64,000 nt of DNA from Kocuria palustris (GTDB lineage Bacteria; Actinomycetota; Actinomycetes; Actinomycetales; Micrococcaceae), in assembly GCF_007666205.1 (NCBI RefSeq), contig NZ_VDOR01000002.1, forward strand, positions 310,001 through 374,000, given 5' to 3'. The position numbers were made by a program, and so were the translations under genes. Shown in pieces: positions 35,420-46,644 of this stretch. The notes beneath the pieces were generated by a model. The model ran no database searches. It was not told the origin of the DNA and saw only the letters and a program-made list of their open reading frames with translations. The stretch's first letter is position 1. Each line of letters starts with the position of its first letter.

Positions 35420-36076
35420 ATGACTACGACTTACGAACGCCAGATGAAGGGCATCCTGGGCACCAAGCTCGGCATGACCCAGGTCTGGGACGAGAACGGG
35501 AACCTGGTTCCCGTCACCGTGGTCCGGGCTGACACCAACGTTGTGACCCAGCTGCGGACCCCGGAGAACGACGGCTACTCCGCCGTCCAGATCGGCTACG
35601 GCCAGATCGATCCGCGCAAGGTGACCAAGCCCCTGGCCGGTCACTTCGAGAAGGCCGGCGTGACCCCGCGCCGTCACCTCGTCGAGCTGCGGACGTCGGA
35701 CGCCTCCGAGTACTCCCTGGGCCAGGAGCTCAGCGTGGACATCTTCGAGGCCGGCGCTCGCGTCGACGTCGTCGGCACCACCAAGGGCAAGGGCACCGCC
35801 GGTGTCATGAAGCGCCACGGCTTCGCCGGCGTCTCCGCCTCCCACGGTGCCCACAAGAATCACCGCAAGCCGGGCTCGATCGGCAATGCGTCCTACGCCG
35901 CGCGCGTCTTCAAGGGCATGCGCATGTCGGGCCGCATGGGCAACGAGCGCCACACCACCACGAACCTGAAGGTTCACGGGGTCGACGCCGACAACTCCCT
36001 GCTGCTCATCAAGGGCGCCCTGCCGGGCGCCAAGGGTTCGGTCGTCCTCGTCCGCACCTCCGTGAAGGGAGCCTGA
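35420..36076 (+). CDS. rplC: 50S ribosomal protein L3
   Basis: Early assembly protein near the peptidyl-transferase centre. 218 residues with [17 protein letters not shown] at the N-terminus and the L3 extension [15 protein letters not shown]. The ATG follows AAGGACCGCAGACGCA. Five bases separate it from rplD. Confidence 0.98.
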   Translation: MTTTYERQMKGILGTKLGMTQVWDENGNLVPVTVVRADTNVVTQLRTPENDGYSAVQIGYGQIDPRKVTKPLAGHFEKAGVTPRRHLVELRTSDASEYSLGQELSVDIFEAGARVDVVGTTKGKGTAGVMKRHGFAGVSASHGAHKNHRKPGSIGNASYAARVFKGMRMSGRMGNERHTTTNLKVHGVDADNSLLLIKGALPGAKGSVVLVRTSVKGA

Positions 36077-36081
36077 TACTC

Positions 36082-36708
36082 ATGGCAACTGAGACCATCA
36101 ATGTGGACCTCCCCGCCGAGATCTTCGACGCCAAGTCCTCGGTGCCGCTGATGCACCAGGTCGTCGTCGCGCAGCTCGCGGCCGCCCGCCAGGGCACCCA
36201 CAAGACCAAGACCCGCGCCGAGGTGTCGGGCGCCGGCCGCAAGCCGTTCAAGCAGAAGGGCACGGGCCGCTCCCGCCAGGGCTCCATCCGCGAGCCCCAG
36301 ATGACCGGCGGCGGCATCGTGCACGGCCCGGTGCCGCGCGACTACTCGCAGCGCACGCCCAAGAAGATGAAGGCCGCCGCTCTGCGCGGCGCCCTGTCGG
36401 ACCGCGCCCGCCACGGCCGCATCCACGTCGTGTCGGCCCTGGTCGAGGGCGCGACCCCGTCGACCTCGGCCGCCAAGGCCGCGCTGGCCGGTCTGACCGC
36501 CCGCCGGCACGTCCTGGTCGTGCTGGCCCGCCACGACGACGTCGCGGCGCTGTCGGTGCGCAACCTGCAGAACGTGCACAGCATCTACGCCGATCAGCTG
36601 AACACCTACGACGTGCTGGTCAGCGACGACGTGGTCTTCACCAAGGACGCCTACGACGCCTTCGTCGAGGCCGCGACGCCCGGCAAGAAGCAGGAGGACG
36701 CCAAGTGA
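36082..36708 (+). CDS. rplD: 50S ribosomal protein L4
   Basis: Exit-tunnel protein and, in E. coli, the repressor of the S10 operon. 208 residues, with the tunnel loop [20 protein letters not shown] and the basic [12 protein letters not shown]. The ATG follows AGGGAGCCTGATACTC. The stop overlaps rplW (GTGA). Confidence 0.97.
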   Translation: MATETINVDLPAEIFDAKSSVPLMHQVVVAQLAAARQGTHKTKTRAEVSGAGRKPFKQKGTGRSRQGSIREPQMTGGGIVHGPVPRDYSQRTPKKMKAAALRGALSDRARHGRIHVVSALVEGATPSTSAAKAALAGLTARRHVLVVLARHDDVAALSVRNLQNVHSIYADQLNTYDVLVSDDVVFTKDAYDAFVEAATPGKKQEDAK

Positions 36709-37007
36709 GCGTGACCTACAAGGACCCCCGTGACGTGATCGTCGCGCCGGTCGTCTCCGAGAAGTCGTACGCCCTGATGGATCAGGGCCAGTACATCTTC
36801 CAGGTGGCCCCGAGCGCGAACAAGATCGAGATCCGCCAGGCGATCGAGTCCATCTTCGACGTCAAGGTGGCCTCCGTGAACACGATCAACCGTGCCGGCA
36901 AGCGGAAGCGCACGCGCTTCGGCTGGGGCCAGCGCAACAGCACCAAGCGTGCTGTGGTGACGCTGTCCGAGGGCACCATCGACATCTTCGGCGGTTCCCA
37001 GGGCTGA
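36705..37007 (+). CDS. rplW: 50S ribosomal protein L23
   Basis: Tunnel-exit protein that docks trigger factor and SRP. 100 residues with [16 protein letters not shown] and the arm [13 protein letters not shown] chose GTG 36705, seven bases after AGGAGG and overlapping the rplD stop; GTG 36711 would be too far from that site. Confidence 0.96.
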   Translation: MSVTYKDPRDVIVAPVVSEKSYALMDQGQYIFQVAPSANKIEIRQAIESIFDVKVASVNTINRAGKRKRTRFGWGQRNSTKRAVVTLSEGTIDIFGGSQG

Positions 37008-37040
37008 GGCCCGGGGACAGAGTCAACGAGGAACTAGAAC

Positions 37041-37880
<840 letters not shown>

Positions 37881-37892
37881 GGAGCCTGAACC

Positions 37893-38174
37893 ATGCCACG
37901 CAGCCTGAAGAAGGGCCCCTTCGTCGACCAGCACCTGTATCTCAAGGTGGCCAAGGAGAACGAGAAGGGCACCAAGAACGTCATCAAGACGTGGTCCCGT
38001 CGCTCGATGATCGTGCCCGACATGCTCGGCCACACCATCGCGGTGCACGACGGCCGCAAGCACATCCCGGTGTTCGTCACCGAGTCCATGGTCGGTCACA
38101 AGCTCGGCGAGTTCGCGCCCACGCGCACCTACCGCGGCCACGTGAAGGACGACAGGAAGGGCAAGCGCCGCTGA
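37893..38174 (+). CDS. rpsS: 30S ribosomal protein S19
   Basis: 30S head protein contacting L5 across the subunit bridge. 93 residues starting [15 protein letters not shown] and containing [20 protein letters not shown] and [14 protein letters not shown]. The ATG follows GAGGAGCCTGAACC. Confidence 0.98.
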   Translation: MPRSLKKGPFVDQHLYLKVAKENEKGTKNVIKTWSRRSMIVPDMLGHTIAVHDGRKHIPVFVTESMVGHKLGEFAPTRTYRGHVKDDRKGKRR

Positions 38175-38224
38175 CCTCGCGGTCGCAGCGTTTGACTTCC
38201 CGATAAGACGAGAAGAGGAAAGCA

Positions 38225-38590
38225 ATGGAAGCCAAGGCATCCGCGCGCTACGTCCGCGTGACGCCGATGAAGGCCCGGCGCGTCGTCAACCTGATCCGTG
38301 GCCAGCAGGCGCACGAGGCTCTGGCGATTCTGAAGTTCGCCCAGCAGGGCGCTTCCGAGCCGGTGTTCAAGGTCCTGTCCTCGGCGGTCGCCAATGCGCG
38401 CCAGACCGCCGATCAGAGGGGACTGCCGTTCCGCGAGGAGGAGCTCGTCGTGAGCGAGGCCTTCGTCGACGAGGGGCCGACCATGAAGCGGTTCCGCCCG
38501 CGTGCCCAGGGCCGCGCGTTCCGCATCAACAAGCGAACGAGCCACATCACCCTGGTCGTGGCCACCCCGGAGAACGAGGAGGTCCGCTAA
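38225..38590 (+). CDS. rplV: 50S ribosomal protein L22
   Basis: Its beta-hairpin lines the exit tunnel (a macrolide-resistance site). 121 residues with [17 protein letters not shown] and the hairpin [20 protein letters not shown]. The ATG follows AGAGGAAAGCA. rpsC starts immediately after its stop. Confidence 0.98.
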   Translation: MEAKASARYVRVTPMKARRVVNLIRGQQAHEALAILKFAQQGASEPVFKVLSSAVANARQTADQRGLPFREEELVVSEAFVDEGPTMKRFRPRAQGRAFRINKRTSHITLVVATPENEEVR

Positions 38591-39406
38591 GTGGGACAGA
38601 AGATCAACCCCAACGGCTTCCGCCTGGGAATCACCACCGACCACGTGTCGCACTGGTTCACCGATTCCAACAAGGCGGGCCAGCAGTACAAGGACTACGT
38701 CCGCGAGGACATCAAGATCCGCAAGCTGATGGACACCGGCATGGAGCGCGCCGGCATCTCGAAGGTCGAGATCGAGCGCACCCGTGACCGCGTCCGGGTG
38801 GACATCCACACGGCGCGCCCGGGCATCGTCATCGGCCGCCGCGGCGCCGAGGCCGACCGCATCCGCGGCGAGCTCGAGAAGCTCACGGGCAAGCAGATCC
38901 AGCTGAACATCCTCGAGGTCAAGAACCCCGAGACGGATGCGCAGCTGGTGGCCCAGGGCGTCGCGGAGCAGCTCGCCTCGCGCGTGGCCTTCCGCCGCGC
39001 GATGAAGAAGTCCATCCAGTCGGCGCAGCGCGCCGGCGCGAAGGGCATCCGCATCCAGTGCGCCGGCCGTCTCGGCGGCGCCGAGATGTCGCGCTCGGAG
39101 TTCTACCGCGAGGGCCGCGTGCCCCTGCACACGCTGCGCGCGAACATCGACTACGGCTTCTTCGAGGCCAAGACCACCTTCGGCCGCATCGGCGTGAAGG
39201 TCTGGATCTACAAGGGCGACCTGACCTCCAAGGAGCTCGCAGCTCAGGAGGCGGCGGCCCCGTCCCGCGGCCGCGGCGGAGACCGCCGCGGCGGAGGCGG
39301 CGACCGTCGTCGCCGTCCCGAGCGCAATGACCGCAATGATCGCGGTGGACGTCGTGGAGAGCGCTCCGGCGACGCCCCCGCAGCGAATGCAGAGGGTGGT
39401 AACTGA
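38591..39406 (+). CDS. rpsC: 30S ribosomal protein S3
   Basis: mRNA-entry protein with helicase activity. 271 residues: a KH domain with [18 protein letters not shown], a C-terminal domain with [15 protein letters not shown], then a roughly 50-residue Arg/Gly/Asp/Asn-rich low-complexity tail. Such tails are common in actinobacterial S3. The GTG start directly follows the rplV stop, with AGGAGGTCCGCTAA as ribosome site. Confidence 0.98.
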   Translation: MGQKINPNGFRLGITTDHVSHWFTDSNKAGQQYKDYVREDIKIRKLMDTGMERAGISKVEIERTRDRVRVDIHTARPGIVIGRRGAEADRIRGELEKLTGKQIQLNILEVKNPETDAQLVAQGVAEQLASRVAFRRAMKKSIQSAQRAGAKGIRIQCAGRLGGAEMSRSEFYREGRVPLHTLRANIDYGFFEAKTTFGRIGVKVWIYKGDLTSKELAAQEAAAPSRGRGGDRRGGGGDRRRRPERNDRNDRGGRRGERSGDAPAANAEGGN

Positions 39407-39822
39407 TGCTCATCCCCCGTCGTGTGAAGCACCGCAAGCAGCACCACCCCAAGCGCGGTGGCACTGCCACGGGCGGCACCACGGTCTCCTTCGGAGACTG
39501 GGGCGTCCAGGCCCTGACGCCGGCCTACGTCACCAACCGGCAGATCGAGGCGGCTCGTATCGCCATGACCCGCCACATCAAGCGAGGCGGCAAGGTCTGG
39601 ATCAACATCTTCCCGGACCGCCCGCTGACCAAGCGTCCGGCCGAGACCCGCATGGGCTCCGGCAAGGGCTCGCCCGAGTGGTGGGTCGCCAACGTCAAGC
39701 CGGGGCGCGTCATGTTCGAGCTGGGCGGCGTGTCGGACGAGGTGGCCCGCGAGGCCCTTCGCCTGGCCATCCACAAGCTCCCGATGAAGGCGCGCATCGT
39801 GCGTCGCGAAGGCGGTGAATGA
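39406..39822 (+). CDS. rplP: 50S ribosomal protein L16
   Basis: 23S-binding protein near the A site. 138 residues, starting [17 protein letters not shown], with [20 protein letters not shown]-like basic core split across its middle. The ATG overlaps the rpsC stop (TGATG). Confidence 0.98.
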   Translation: MLIPRRVKHRKQHHPKRGGTATGGTTVSFGDWGVQALTPAYVTNRQIEAARIAMTRHIKRGGKVWINIFPDRPLTKRPAETRMGSGKGSPEWWVANVKPGRVMFELGGVSDEVAREALRLAIHKLPMKARIVRREGGE

Positions 39823-39825
39823 TCA

Positions 39826-40077
39826 ATGGCCGTTGGATCCAAGGATCTGAACATGGAGAAGCTCGTCGAGCTCGATGACACCGCTCTGCGCAGCGAGCTG
39901 AAGAAGGCCAAGGAGGAGCTGTTCAACCTCCGCTTCCAGTCGGCCACCGGTCAGCTCGAGAGCAATGGCCGCCTCAAGGCCGTCAAGCGCGACATCGCGC
40001 GCATCTACACGGTGCTGCGCGAGCGCGAGCTGGGCATCCGCGGCGCAGCCGAGACCTCGAAGGATGGTGCCAAGTGA
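39826..40077 (+). CDS. rpmC: 50S ribosomal protein L29
   Basis: Tunnel-exit protein next to L23. 83 residues, slightly long, with the helical hairpin [20 protein letters not shown] and [16 protein letters not shown]. The N-terminus carries [18 protein letters not shown]. The ATG follows AGGCGGTGAATGATCA; the ATG eight codons in (MEKL) is an alternative. Confidence 0.95.
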   Translation: MAVGSKDLNMEKLVELDDTALRSELKKAKEELFNLRFQSATGQLESNGRLKAVKRDIARIYTVLRERELGIRGAAETSKDGAK

Positions 40078-40355
40078 CCGAGCAGGTTCAGCAGACCGAG
40101 ACCCAGCGCGGGGACCGCAAGTCCCGCCGCGGCTACGTCGTCTCGGACAAGATGGACAAGACCGTCGTCGTGCAGCTGCAGGACAACATCACCCACGCCC
40201 TCTACGGCAAGGTGATCCGCCGCAGCCAGAAGATCAAGGCGCACGACGAGCAGAACGAGTGCGGTGTCGGCGACCTGGTCGTCGTCGCCGAGACCCGTCC
40301 GCTGGCGGCGCAGAAGAACTGGCGCGTCGTCGAGATCGTCGAGAAGGCCAAGTGA
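40074..40355 (+). CDS. rpsQ: 30S ribosomal protein S17
   Basis: 16S-binding OB-fold protein. 93 residues with [18 protein letters not shown] and [21 protein letters not shown]. The GTG start overlaps the rpmC stop (GTGA). Last gene of the S10 operon: two hairpins and a new promoter follow. Confidence 0.97.
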   Translation: MTEQVQQTETQRGDRKSRRGYVVSDKMDKTVVVQLQDNITHALYGKVIRRSQKIKAHDEQNECGVGDLVVVAETRPLAAQKNWRVVEIVEKAK

Positions 40356-40359
40356 CCTC

Positions 40360-40443
40360 CGCTCCCGCAGCGCGGGAGCGAACGGCCCCGGGCCGGGCAT
40401 GAGCTGCGCCCCTCCACCGCCGCGAGCGGGGGAGGGGCGCAGC
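40360..40443 (+). terminator. tandem terminator hairpins after rpsQ
   Basis: Two stems: 9 bp at 40360-40368/40372-40380, and 13 bp at 40403-40415/40431-40443. Together they mark the end of the S10 operon. Confidence 0.75.
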
Positions 40444-40566
40444 CGTGTCTGCACGGCCCCCGGGCGGCGGATCCTGCGGCGCCGAGCCGTGCGCCGCGCG
40501 CTCCGATGCGAGCGGGCCGACGTGATCGGACTCAAGCCCCGATCCGCGCGTCCGCGCCGATCGCTC

Positions 40567-40595
40567 CTGTGCACGCCGCCGTGATGTGCTAGGAT
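40567..40595 (+). promoter_or_regulatory. candidate spc operon promoter
   Basis: CTGTGC (40567-40572), a 17-base spacer and TAGGAT (40590-40595). The rest of the 498-base gap 40356-40853 is a roughly 250-base leader with several short hairpins, for example CCAGA/TCTGG at 40704-40717. Confidence 0.5.
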
Positions 40596-40853
40596 TGCTC
40601 CCTTGTGTGGGCATCTCTGTGCCCCCATCCCTCTGCCTTCCGTGCCAGCGCATAATGCTCGCGGCATCGGCGCGCCCTCGGGCACACCGGCATGACCACG
40701 GGTCCAGATGCTTCTGGCACGGTGCGGCTGAGCCCCTGCCGGCGCGCCTCGCGCGATCCCGGTGGAGGGGAACCCATCCGACGGACTGTTCCGCAAGGCC
40801 CGCCCCTGCTTTTCGAAGGGTGCGAGAACCAGCGCGACGACAGGAGAACAACA

Positions 40854-41225
40854 GTGATTCAGCAGGAGTCGCGACTCAAAGTCGCTGACAACACGGGTGC
40901 GAAGGAGATCCTGACCATCCGCGTTCTCGGTGGCTCTGGTCGCCGCTACGCAGGCATCGGCGACACCATCGTCGCCACCGTGAAGGACGCCATCCCCGGC
41001 GGCAACGTCAAGCGCGGCGATGTGGTCAAGGCCGTCATCGTCCGTACGCGCAAGTCGCGCCGTCGCTCCGACGGCTCGTACATCCGCTTCGACGAGAACG
41101 CCGCCGTCATCCTCAAGTCCGAGGGCGGCGATCCCCGAGGCACGCGCATCTTCGGCCCGGTCGGGCGCGAGCTGCGCGACAAGAAGTTCATGAAGATCGT
41201 CTCCCTGGCACCGGAGGTGCTCTGA
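40854..41225 (+). CDS. rplN: 50S ribosomal protein L14
   Basis: Interface protein that binds ribosome-silencing factor RsfS. 123 residues, starting [19 protein letters not shown] and ending [12 protein letters not shown], exactly as in the family. The GTG start follows AGGAGAACAACA. First gene of the spc cluster. The stop overlaps rplX (TGATG). Confidence 0.98.
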   Translation: MIQQESRLKVADNTGAKEILTIRVLGGSGRRYAGIGDTIVATVKDAIPGGNVKRGDVVKAVIVRTRKSRRRSDGSYIRFDENAAVILKSEGGDPRGTRIFGPVGRELRDKKFMKIVSLAPEVL

Positions 41226-41569
41226 TGCCCAAGTTCAAGATCAAGACCGGCGACCTCGTCCAGGTCATGACCGGCAAGAAGGAAAACAAGGGCAAGCAGG
41301 GCAAGGTCCTGCGTGTCATCACCGAGACCGAGCGCGTGGTCGTCGAGGGCGTGAACGTGATCACCCGTCACAAGCGCCCCACGATGCAGGGCGAGGCCGG
41401 CGGCATCGAGAAGGTCGAGGCACCGATCCACATCTCGAACGTCGCTCTGGTCGATCCCGAGACCAACAAGCCGACCAAGGTCGGCTACCGCACCGAGACG
41501 GTCGAGCGCAACGGACGGACGAAGACCGTGCGCGTCCGCGTCTCCAAGACCACCGGCAAGGATCTGTGA
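41225..41569 (+). CDS. rplX: 50S ribosomal protein L24
   Basis: Assembly-initiator protein with a KOW fold. 114 residues containing [20 protein letters not shown] and [15 protein letters not shown]. It overlaps both neighbours by a few bases, so the rplN-rplX-rplE block is translationally coupled. Confidence 0.98.
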   Translation: MPKFKIKTGDLVQVMTGKKENKGKQGKVLRVITETERVVVEGVNVITRHKRPTMQGEAGGIEKVEAPIHISNVALVDPETNKPTKVGYRTETVERNGRTKTVRVRVSKTTGKDL

Positions 41570-42129
41570 TGACTGAGACCACCATCGCCCCGCGCTTCAA
41601 GACCAAGTACGACGAGGTCGTCATGCCGGCGCTGCAGGAGCAGTTCGGCTACAAGAACGTCATGGAGATGCCGCGCATCACCAAGGTCGTCGTCAACATG
41701 GGCGTCGGAGACGCCGCCAAGGACTCCAAGCTGATCGACGGCGCCGTCCGCGACCTCACCGCGATCACCGGCCAGAAGCCCGTGATCAACCGCGCCCGCA
41801 AGTCGATCGCGCAGTTCAAGCTGCGCGAGGGCATGCCGATCGGCTGCCACACGACGCTGCGCGGCGAGCGGATGTGGGAGTTCCTGGACCGCCTGGTCAC
41901 GCTGGCCCTCCCGCGAATCCGCGACTTCCGCGGCCTCTCGGACCGCCAGTTCGACGGCAACGGCAACTTCACGTTCGGCCTGACCGAGCAGGCGATGTTC
42001 CACGAGATCGATCAGGACAAGATCGACCGCGTCCGCGGCATGGACATCACCGTGGTGACGACCGCCAAGACCGACGACGAGGGCCGCGCACTGCTCAAGG
42101 CGCTCGGCTTCCCCTTCAAGACCAACTGA
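41569..42129 (+). CDS. rplE: 50S ribosomal protein L5
   Basis: Binds 5S rRNA and bridges to S13/S19. 186 residues with [18 protein letters not shown] and [18 protein letters not shown] 41569 overlaps the rplX stop and has AAGGA six bases before it; GTG 41566 is less likely. In most bacteria rpsN (S14) follows; here only 63 bases lie before rpsH. Confidence 0.97.
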   Translation: MTETTIAPRFKTKYDEVVMPALQEQFGYKNVMEMPRITKVVVNMGVGDAAKDSKLIDGAVRDLTAITGQKPVINRARKSIAQFKLREGMPIGCHTTLRGERMWEFLDRLVTLALPRIRDFRGLSDRQFDGNGNFTFGLTEQAMFHEIDQDKIDRVRGMDITVVTTAKTDDEGRALLKALGFPFKTN

Positions 42130-42192
42130 ACCGCTACGTCGCAGGTCCCGCCCGAGGGCGGGAAACCATGACGAGGAAGGGCTAGAGCCCAC

Positions 42193-42591
42193 ATGACCAT
42201 GACAGATCCTGTCGCAGACATGCTGACCCGTCTGCGCAATGCGAATTCGGCCTACCACGACACCGTGGCCATGCCGTACTCCAAGCTCAAGGCTCGCCTG
42301 GCCGAGATCCTCAAGGCCGAGGGCTACATCGAGGACTGGACCGAGGAGCCCGCCAAGGTCGGCAAGACCCTGGTGATGACCCTCAAGTTCGGCCCGCAGC
42401 GCGAGCGCTCCATTGCGGGCGTGCGCCGCATCTCCAAGCCCGGCCTGCGCGTCTACGCCAAGTCGACCAATCTGCCCCGCGTCCTGGGCGGCATGGGCAT
42501 CGCCATCATCTCCACTTCCTCCGGCCTCCTGACCGATCGTCAGGCCGCGAAGAAGGGCGTCGGCGGCGAAGTCGTCGCCTACGTCTGGTGA
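42193..42591 (+). CDS. rpsH: 30S ribosomal protein S8
   Basis: Central-domain assembly protein; in E. coli it represses the spc operon. 132 residues with [18 protein letters not shown] and the C-terminal [23 protein letters not shown] 42193 follows AGGAAGGG; ATG 42199 is in frame but further from the site. Confidence 0.97.
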   Translation: MTMTDPVADMLTRLRNANSAYHDTVAMPYSKLKARLAEILKAEGYIEDWTEEPAKVGKTLVMTLKFGPQRERSIAGVRRISKPGLRVYAKSTNLPRVLGGMGIAIISTSSGLLTDRQAAKKGVGGEVVAYVW

Positions 42592-42621
42592 CCCGCTAGC
42601 AGAGGAAGGAAGGAAGAGAAC

Positions 42622-43158
42622 ATGTCACGTATCGGACGTCTCCCCATCTCTGTGCCCAGCGGCGTCGAGGTGAAGATCGATGGCTCCCTGGTCACCGTCA
42701 AGGGGCCCAAGGGGGAGCACCAGCACCAGATCGCAGCACCGATCACCGTCGTCCAGGAGGACGGCGTGATCACGGTGTCGCGTCCCGACGACGAGCGCGA
42801 GTCCAGGTCCCTGCACGGGCTGACCCGCACGCTCATCAGCAACATGATCATCGGCGTCACCGAGGGCTACTCCAAGGGCCTCGAGATCGTCGGCACGGGC
42901 TACCGCGTGGTGCCCAAGGGCAAGGACCTCGAGTTCGCCCTGGGCTACTCGCACCCGATCACGTTCCAGGCCCCCGAGGGCATCGAGTTCGCGGTCGAGG
43001 GAGCCAACAAGGTGTTCGTGAAGGGCACCGACAAGCAGCAGGTCGGCTATGTGGCCGCCAAGATCCGCGCCCTGCGCGCCCCGGAGCCCTACAAGGGCAA
43101 GGGCGTTCGCTACGCGGGCGAGCAGATCCGTCGCAAGGCCGGAAAGGCAGGTAAGTGA
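42622..43158 (+). CDS. rplF: 50S ribosomal protein L6
   Basis: Binds near the sarcin-ricin loop. 178 residues starting [17 protein letters not shown], with the C-terminal repeat ending [19 protein letters not shown]. The ATG follows GGAAGGAAGAGAAC. The stop region overlaps the start of rplR closely. Confidence 0.98.
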   Translation: MSRIGRLPISVPSGVEVKIDGSLVTVKGPKGEHQHQIAAPITVVQEDGVITVSRPDDERESRSLHGLTRTLISNMIIGVTEGYSKGLEIVGTGYRVVPKGKDLEFALGYSHPITFQAPEGIEFAVEGANKVFVKGTDKQQVGYVAAKIRALRAPEPYKGKGVRYAGEQIRRKAGKAGK

Positions 43159-43160
43159 CC

Positions 43161-43535
43161 ATGGCTCTCCAAGTGAAGAGGGGCAAGTCGAAGTCCGCGG
43201 CACGCAGCCGCCGGCACCTTCGCGTCCGCAAGCACATCTCGGGGACCGCCGAGCGTCCGCGCCTGGTCGTGAACCGGTCCAGCCGCCACATGTTCGTCCA
43301 GCTCGTCGACGACAAGGCCGGCGTGACGCTCGCGTCCGCGTCCACCATGGAAGCCGAGCTCCGCGCCGCGGAGTCGGACAAGTCGGAGAAGGCCAAGCGC
43401 GTGGGCGAGCTCGTCGCCGAGCGCGCGAAGGCAGCCGGCATCGAGGCCGTCGTGTTCGACCGCGGTGGCAACAAGTACCACGGTCGTGTGGCAGCCGTCG
43501 CCGACGGCGCCCGTGAGGGAGGTCTGGCACTGTGA
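43161..43535 (+). CDS. rplR: 50S ribosomal protein L18
   Basis: 5S rRNA-binding protein. 124 residues with [38 protein letters not shown] and the C-terminal [21 protein letters not shown] chose ATG 43161 ([11 protein letters not shown]), which resembles relatives; GTG 43155, overlapping the rplF stop, is two codons longer and possible. Confidence 0.95.
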   Translation: MALQVKRGKSKSAARSRRHLRVRKHISGTAERPRLVVNRSSRHMFVQLVDDKAGVTLASASTMEAELRAAESDKSEKAKRVGELVAERAKAAGIEAVVFDRGGNKYHGRVAAVADGAREGGLAL

Positions 43536-44266
43536 GCGAGCAGAACACCGAGAACACCACCACCACCGAGGCGGCTGCGGGCACCGGCGCGGCCGGCGCC
43601 GAGCAGTCCGCCGGCCAGGGCCGCGGCGGCGAGCGCAGCGACCGCCAGGACCGCGGCGGACGCGGCGGCGATCGCGGCGGACGTCAGGACCGCGGCGGAC
43701 GCGGTGACCGAGGCGGACGCGGCGGCCGCGGCGGTCGCGACGACGACAAGGACAAGTTCCTCGAGCGCGTCGTGACCATCAACCGCGTGTCCAAGGTCGT
43801 CAAGGGCGGCCGTCGCTTCAGCTTCACCGCGCTGGTCGTGGTGGGCGACGGCGAGGGCATGGTCGGCGTCGGCTACGGCAAGGCCAAGGAGGTCCCCGCA
43901 GCCATCCAGAAGGGCGTCGAGGAGGCGAAGAAGAACTTCTTCCGCGTCCCCCGCATCGAGAACCGCACGATCCCGCACCGCGTGCAGGGCGAGGCCGCCG
44001 CAGGCGTCGTCATGCTGCGTCCGGCGACCCCGGGTACCGGCGTGATCGCCGGCGGTCCGGTCCGCGCCGTGCTCGAGTGCGCCGGGATCCACGACGTGCT
44101 CTCGAAGTCCCTGGGCTCGTCGAACCAGATCAACATCGTGCACGCGACCATCGAGGCGCTGCGTCTGCTCGAGGAGCCGGCTGCCGTTGCCGCTCGTCGC
44201 GGCCTGTCGATGGAGGACGCCATCCCGGCGCCCCTGCGCGGCATCCAGCAGAAGGCAGGTGCGTGA
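43532..44266 (+). CDS. rpsE: 30S ribosomal protein S5 with an RGG-rich N-terminal extension
   Basis: Decoding-fidelity protein (spectinomycin site). The normal S5 begins near residue 75 ([20 protein letters not shown]); the rest ends [11 protein letters not shown]. Ahead of it is an extension of about 75 residues: a polar Thr/Ala/Glu start, then repeated RGG/DRGG units at about 30-69. Total 244 residues against about 166 in E. coli. The GTG start overlaps the rplR stop (GTGA). RGG tracts bind RNA in other proteins; a role here is inference. Confidence 0.97.
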   Translation: MSEQNTENTTTTEAAAGTGAAGAEQSAGQGRGGERSDRQDRGGRGGDRGGRQDRGGRGDRGGRGGRGGRDDDKDKFLERVVTINRVSKVVKGGRRFSFTALVVVGDGEGMVGVGYGKAKEVPAAIQKGVEEAKKNFFRVPRIENRTIPHRVQGEAAAGVVMLRPATPGTGVIAGGPVRAVLECAGIHDVLSKSLGSSNQINIVHATIEALRLLEEPAAVAARRGLSMEDAIPAPLRGIQQKAGA

Positions 44267-44475
44267 TGACCACTCCGAAGCGAATCCAGGCCGACGGCCG
44301 GGACATCCGGATCACCCAGACCCGGTCCGTGGTCGGTCAGAAGCAGAACATGCGCGACACCCTGCGCTCCCTGGGCCTCAAGCGCCCGGGCAACGTCGTG
44401 GTGCGCAAGGCGGATGAGGTGACCGTCGGCATGGTCAACACCGTGCCGCACCTCGTCCAGGTTGAGGAGGCCTGA
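44266..44475 (+). CDS. rpmD: 50S ribosomal protein L30
   Basis: Small 50S protein. 69 residues, about ten more than usual at the N-terminus ([13 protein letters not shown]), with the family core [19 protein letters not shown] and [15 protein letters not shown]. The ATG overlaps the rpsE stop (TGATG); GTG 44263 is the alternative. Confidence 0.96.
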   Translation: MTTPKRIQADGRDIRITQTRSVVGQKQNMRDTLRSLGLKRPGNVVVRKADEVTVGMVNTVPHLVQVEEA

Positions 44476-44477
44476 TC

Positions 44478-44969
44478 ATGGCTGAGCAGAACAACGACAG
44501 CGTCGTGGCCGTGGACGGCACGACCTCCGACGCCCTGAAGATCCACCACCTGCGTCCGGCTCCAGGGGCCAAGAAGGCCCGCCAGCGCGTCGGCCGCGGT
44601 GAGGCGTCGAAGGGCAAGACCGCAGGCCGCGGCACCAAGGGCACCAAGGCCCGCTACCAGGTGCGTCCCGGCTTCGCCGGCGGGCAGCTCGCGCTGCACA
44701 TGCGCCTGCCGAAGCTGCGCGGCTTCACCAACCCGTTCCGCGTCGAGTACCAGGTCGTGAACCTGGACCGCCTGGGGGAGCTCTTCCCCCAGGGCGGAGC
44801 GGTGGACGTCGACCAGCTCGTGGCCAAGGGCGCCGTGCGCCGCAACCAGCCGGTCAAGGTCCTGGGCGACGGCGAGATCTCGGTGGCCGTGGACGTCACG
44901 GCCCACCGGTTCTCCAAGTCCGCCGCGGAGAAGATCGCCGCCGCCGGCGGCTCCACCACCGCGCTGTGA
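44478..44969 (+). CDS. rplO: 50S ribosomal protein L15
   Basis: Late assembly protein. 163 residues with [20 protein letters not shown], the Gly/Lys-rich [20 protein letters not shown] and a C-terminal [15 protein letters not shown]. The ATG follows GAGGAGGCCTGATC. Last gene before a hairpin that separates the spc genes from secY. Confidence 0.97.
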   Translation: MAEQNNDSVVAVDGTTSDALKIHHLRPAPGAKKARQRVGRGEASKGKTAGRGTKGTKARYQVRPGFAGGQLALHMRLPKLRGFTNPFRVEYQVVNLDRLGELFPQGGAVDVDQLVAKGAVRRNQPVKVLGDGEISVAVDVTAHRFSKSAAEKIAAAGGSTTAL

Positions 44970-45032
44970 CCGGACGGGCGCGCCGAGCGGCTCCTGAGGA
45001 CCCGCCCGGCGCCGCCCCCGACCACGGCATCC

Positions 45033-45073
45033 GCAGGGCCCGCTTCCCCCACCCCGGGGGGAGCGGGCCCTGC
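45033..45073 (+). terminator. terminator-like hairpin between rplO and secY
   Basis: 17-bp stem with a single bulged T. A -10-like TACACT follows at 45155-45160, but I see no good -35. The 296-base gap 44970-45265 holds nothing else. Confidence 0.7.
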
Positions 45074-45265
45074 GCCGTGTCCGGGCCCGCCCGGGGTGCC
45101 GTCGGTGTGAGGAGCCGCTCCATCCGGCGATGCGGGGTTCACGGAGCAGATGGTTACACTTGCACGGGCTGTCATGGCCCACCACCGACTTCCGCCCTCC
45201 GCCGGGCGTTCGCCGGATGACGGAGGACCGGCCGACGGTCACCCCCACGACCAGAGGAGAGTCGA

Positions 45266-46576
45266 TTGCTCAGCGCCTTCGGACGAGCGTTCAGGACTCC
45301 CGAGCTGCGGAACAAGCTGCTGTTCACCATCGGGATCATCGTGATCTACCGGCTGGGCACCTTCGTCCCCGCCCCCGGTGTGGACTACGGGAACGTCCAG
45401 CAGTGCCTCGCCCTGGGCAACGCCAGCGGCGGCGTGTACGACCTCGTGAACCTCTTCAGCGGCGGCGCTCTGCTCCAGGTCTCGATCTTCGCCCTGGGCG
45501 TGATGCCCTACATCACGGCGAGCATCATCGTGCAGCTGCTGCGCGTGGTGATCCCGCGGTTCCAGGAGCTGCACGAGGAGGGCCCCCAGGGCCAGGCCAA
45601 GCTCACGCAGTACACGCGCTACCTGACGATCGGGCTGGCGCTGCTCAATGCCACCACGGTCGTGTCCTTGGCCCGCTCCGGCCAGCTGCTGGGGGAGTGC
45701 CCGCTGCCGATCATCCCGGACGACGGCATCCTCACGATCCTCATCATCATCGTGACCCTCACCGCGGGCACGACCGTCATCATGTGGCTGGGCGAGCGGA
45801 TCACCGAGCGCGGCGTGGGCAACGGCATGTCCCTGCTGATCTTCACCTCGATCGCGGCCTCCTTCCCCTCGGCGCTCGGCCAGATCCTGAACACCCAGGG
45901 CGGGCTCGTGTTCGGGCTCGTGTGCCTCGTGGGCCTCGTCGTGATCGTCTGCGTCGTGTTCGTCGAGCAGTCGCAGCGACGCGTTCCGGTGCAGTACGCC
46001 AAGCGCATGATCGGGCGTCGGACCATCGGCGGCTCCACGACTTACATCCCGCTCAAGGTCAACATGGCCGGCGTCATCCCGATCATCTTCGCCTCGTCGA
46101 TGCTGATGCTGCCCGGGCTGATCACGCAGTTCGCGGCCCCGACCGACGGCTCGCCCATGCCGGGGTGGATCAACTGGATCAACACGTACCTGGCCTCGGG
46201 CGATCACCCGGTCTACATGGCCACCTACTTCCTGCTGATCGTGTTCTTCACCTACTTCTACGTGTCGATCACGTTCGACCCGGAGGAGGTCGCCGGGAAC
46301 ATGAAGCGCTACGGCGGCTTCATCCCCGGGATCCGCGCCGGGCGCCCCACGGAGAAGTACCTCCAGCACGTCATCAGCCGCATCACGCTGCCGGGCGCCC
46401 TGTACCTCGGCATCGTCTCGATGATTCCCCTCATCGCCCTCGTGCTGTTCAATGCCAATCAGAACTTCCCGTTCGGCGGCCCCTCGCTGCTCATCATGGT
46501 GGGCGTGGGGCTCGACACGGTGAAGCAGATCGACGCGCAGCTCCAGCAGCGCCACTACGAGGGGCTGCTGCGCTGA
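45266..46576 (+). CDS. secY: protein translocase subunit SecY
   Basis: Channel subunit of the Sec translocon. 436 residues with ten hydrophobic spans; [12 protein letters not shown] follows TM1, the plug region is [20 protein letters not shown], and the cytoplasmic loop ends [17 protein letters not shown]. The start is TTG 45266, five bases after GAGGAGA; no ATG or GTG precedes the conserved N-terminus. It works with SecE (4069). It is followed by adk, as in most bacteria. Confidence 0.97.
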   Translation: MLSAFGRAFRTPELRNKLLFTIGIIVIYRLGTFVPAPGVDYGNVQQCLALGNASGGVYDLVNLFSGGALLQVSIFALGVMPYITASIIVQLLRVVIPRFQELHEEGPQGQAKLTQYTRYLTIGLALLNATTVVSLARSGQLLGECPLPIIPDDGILTILIIIVTLTAGTTVIMWLGERITERGVGNGMSLLIFTSIAASFPSALGQILNTQGGLVFGLVCLVGLVVIVCVVFVEQSQRRVPVQYAKRMIGRRTIGGSTTYIPLKVNMAGVIPIIFASSMLMLPGLITQFAAPTDGSPMPGWINWINTYLASGDHPVYMATYFLLIVFFTYFYVSITFDPEEVAGNMKRYGGFIPGIRAGRPTEKYLQHVISRITLPGALYLGIVSMIPLIALVLFNANQNFPFGGPSLLIMVGVGLDTVKQIDAQLQQRHYEGLLR

Positions 46577-46644
46577 GCCGGTCCGGCTCCGGCGAGCACC
46601 GGGGCCGGGCGCACCCCACCACCCGTTCCAGACGAGGAGACATC

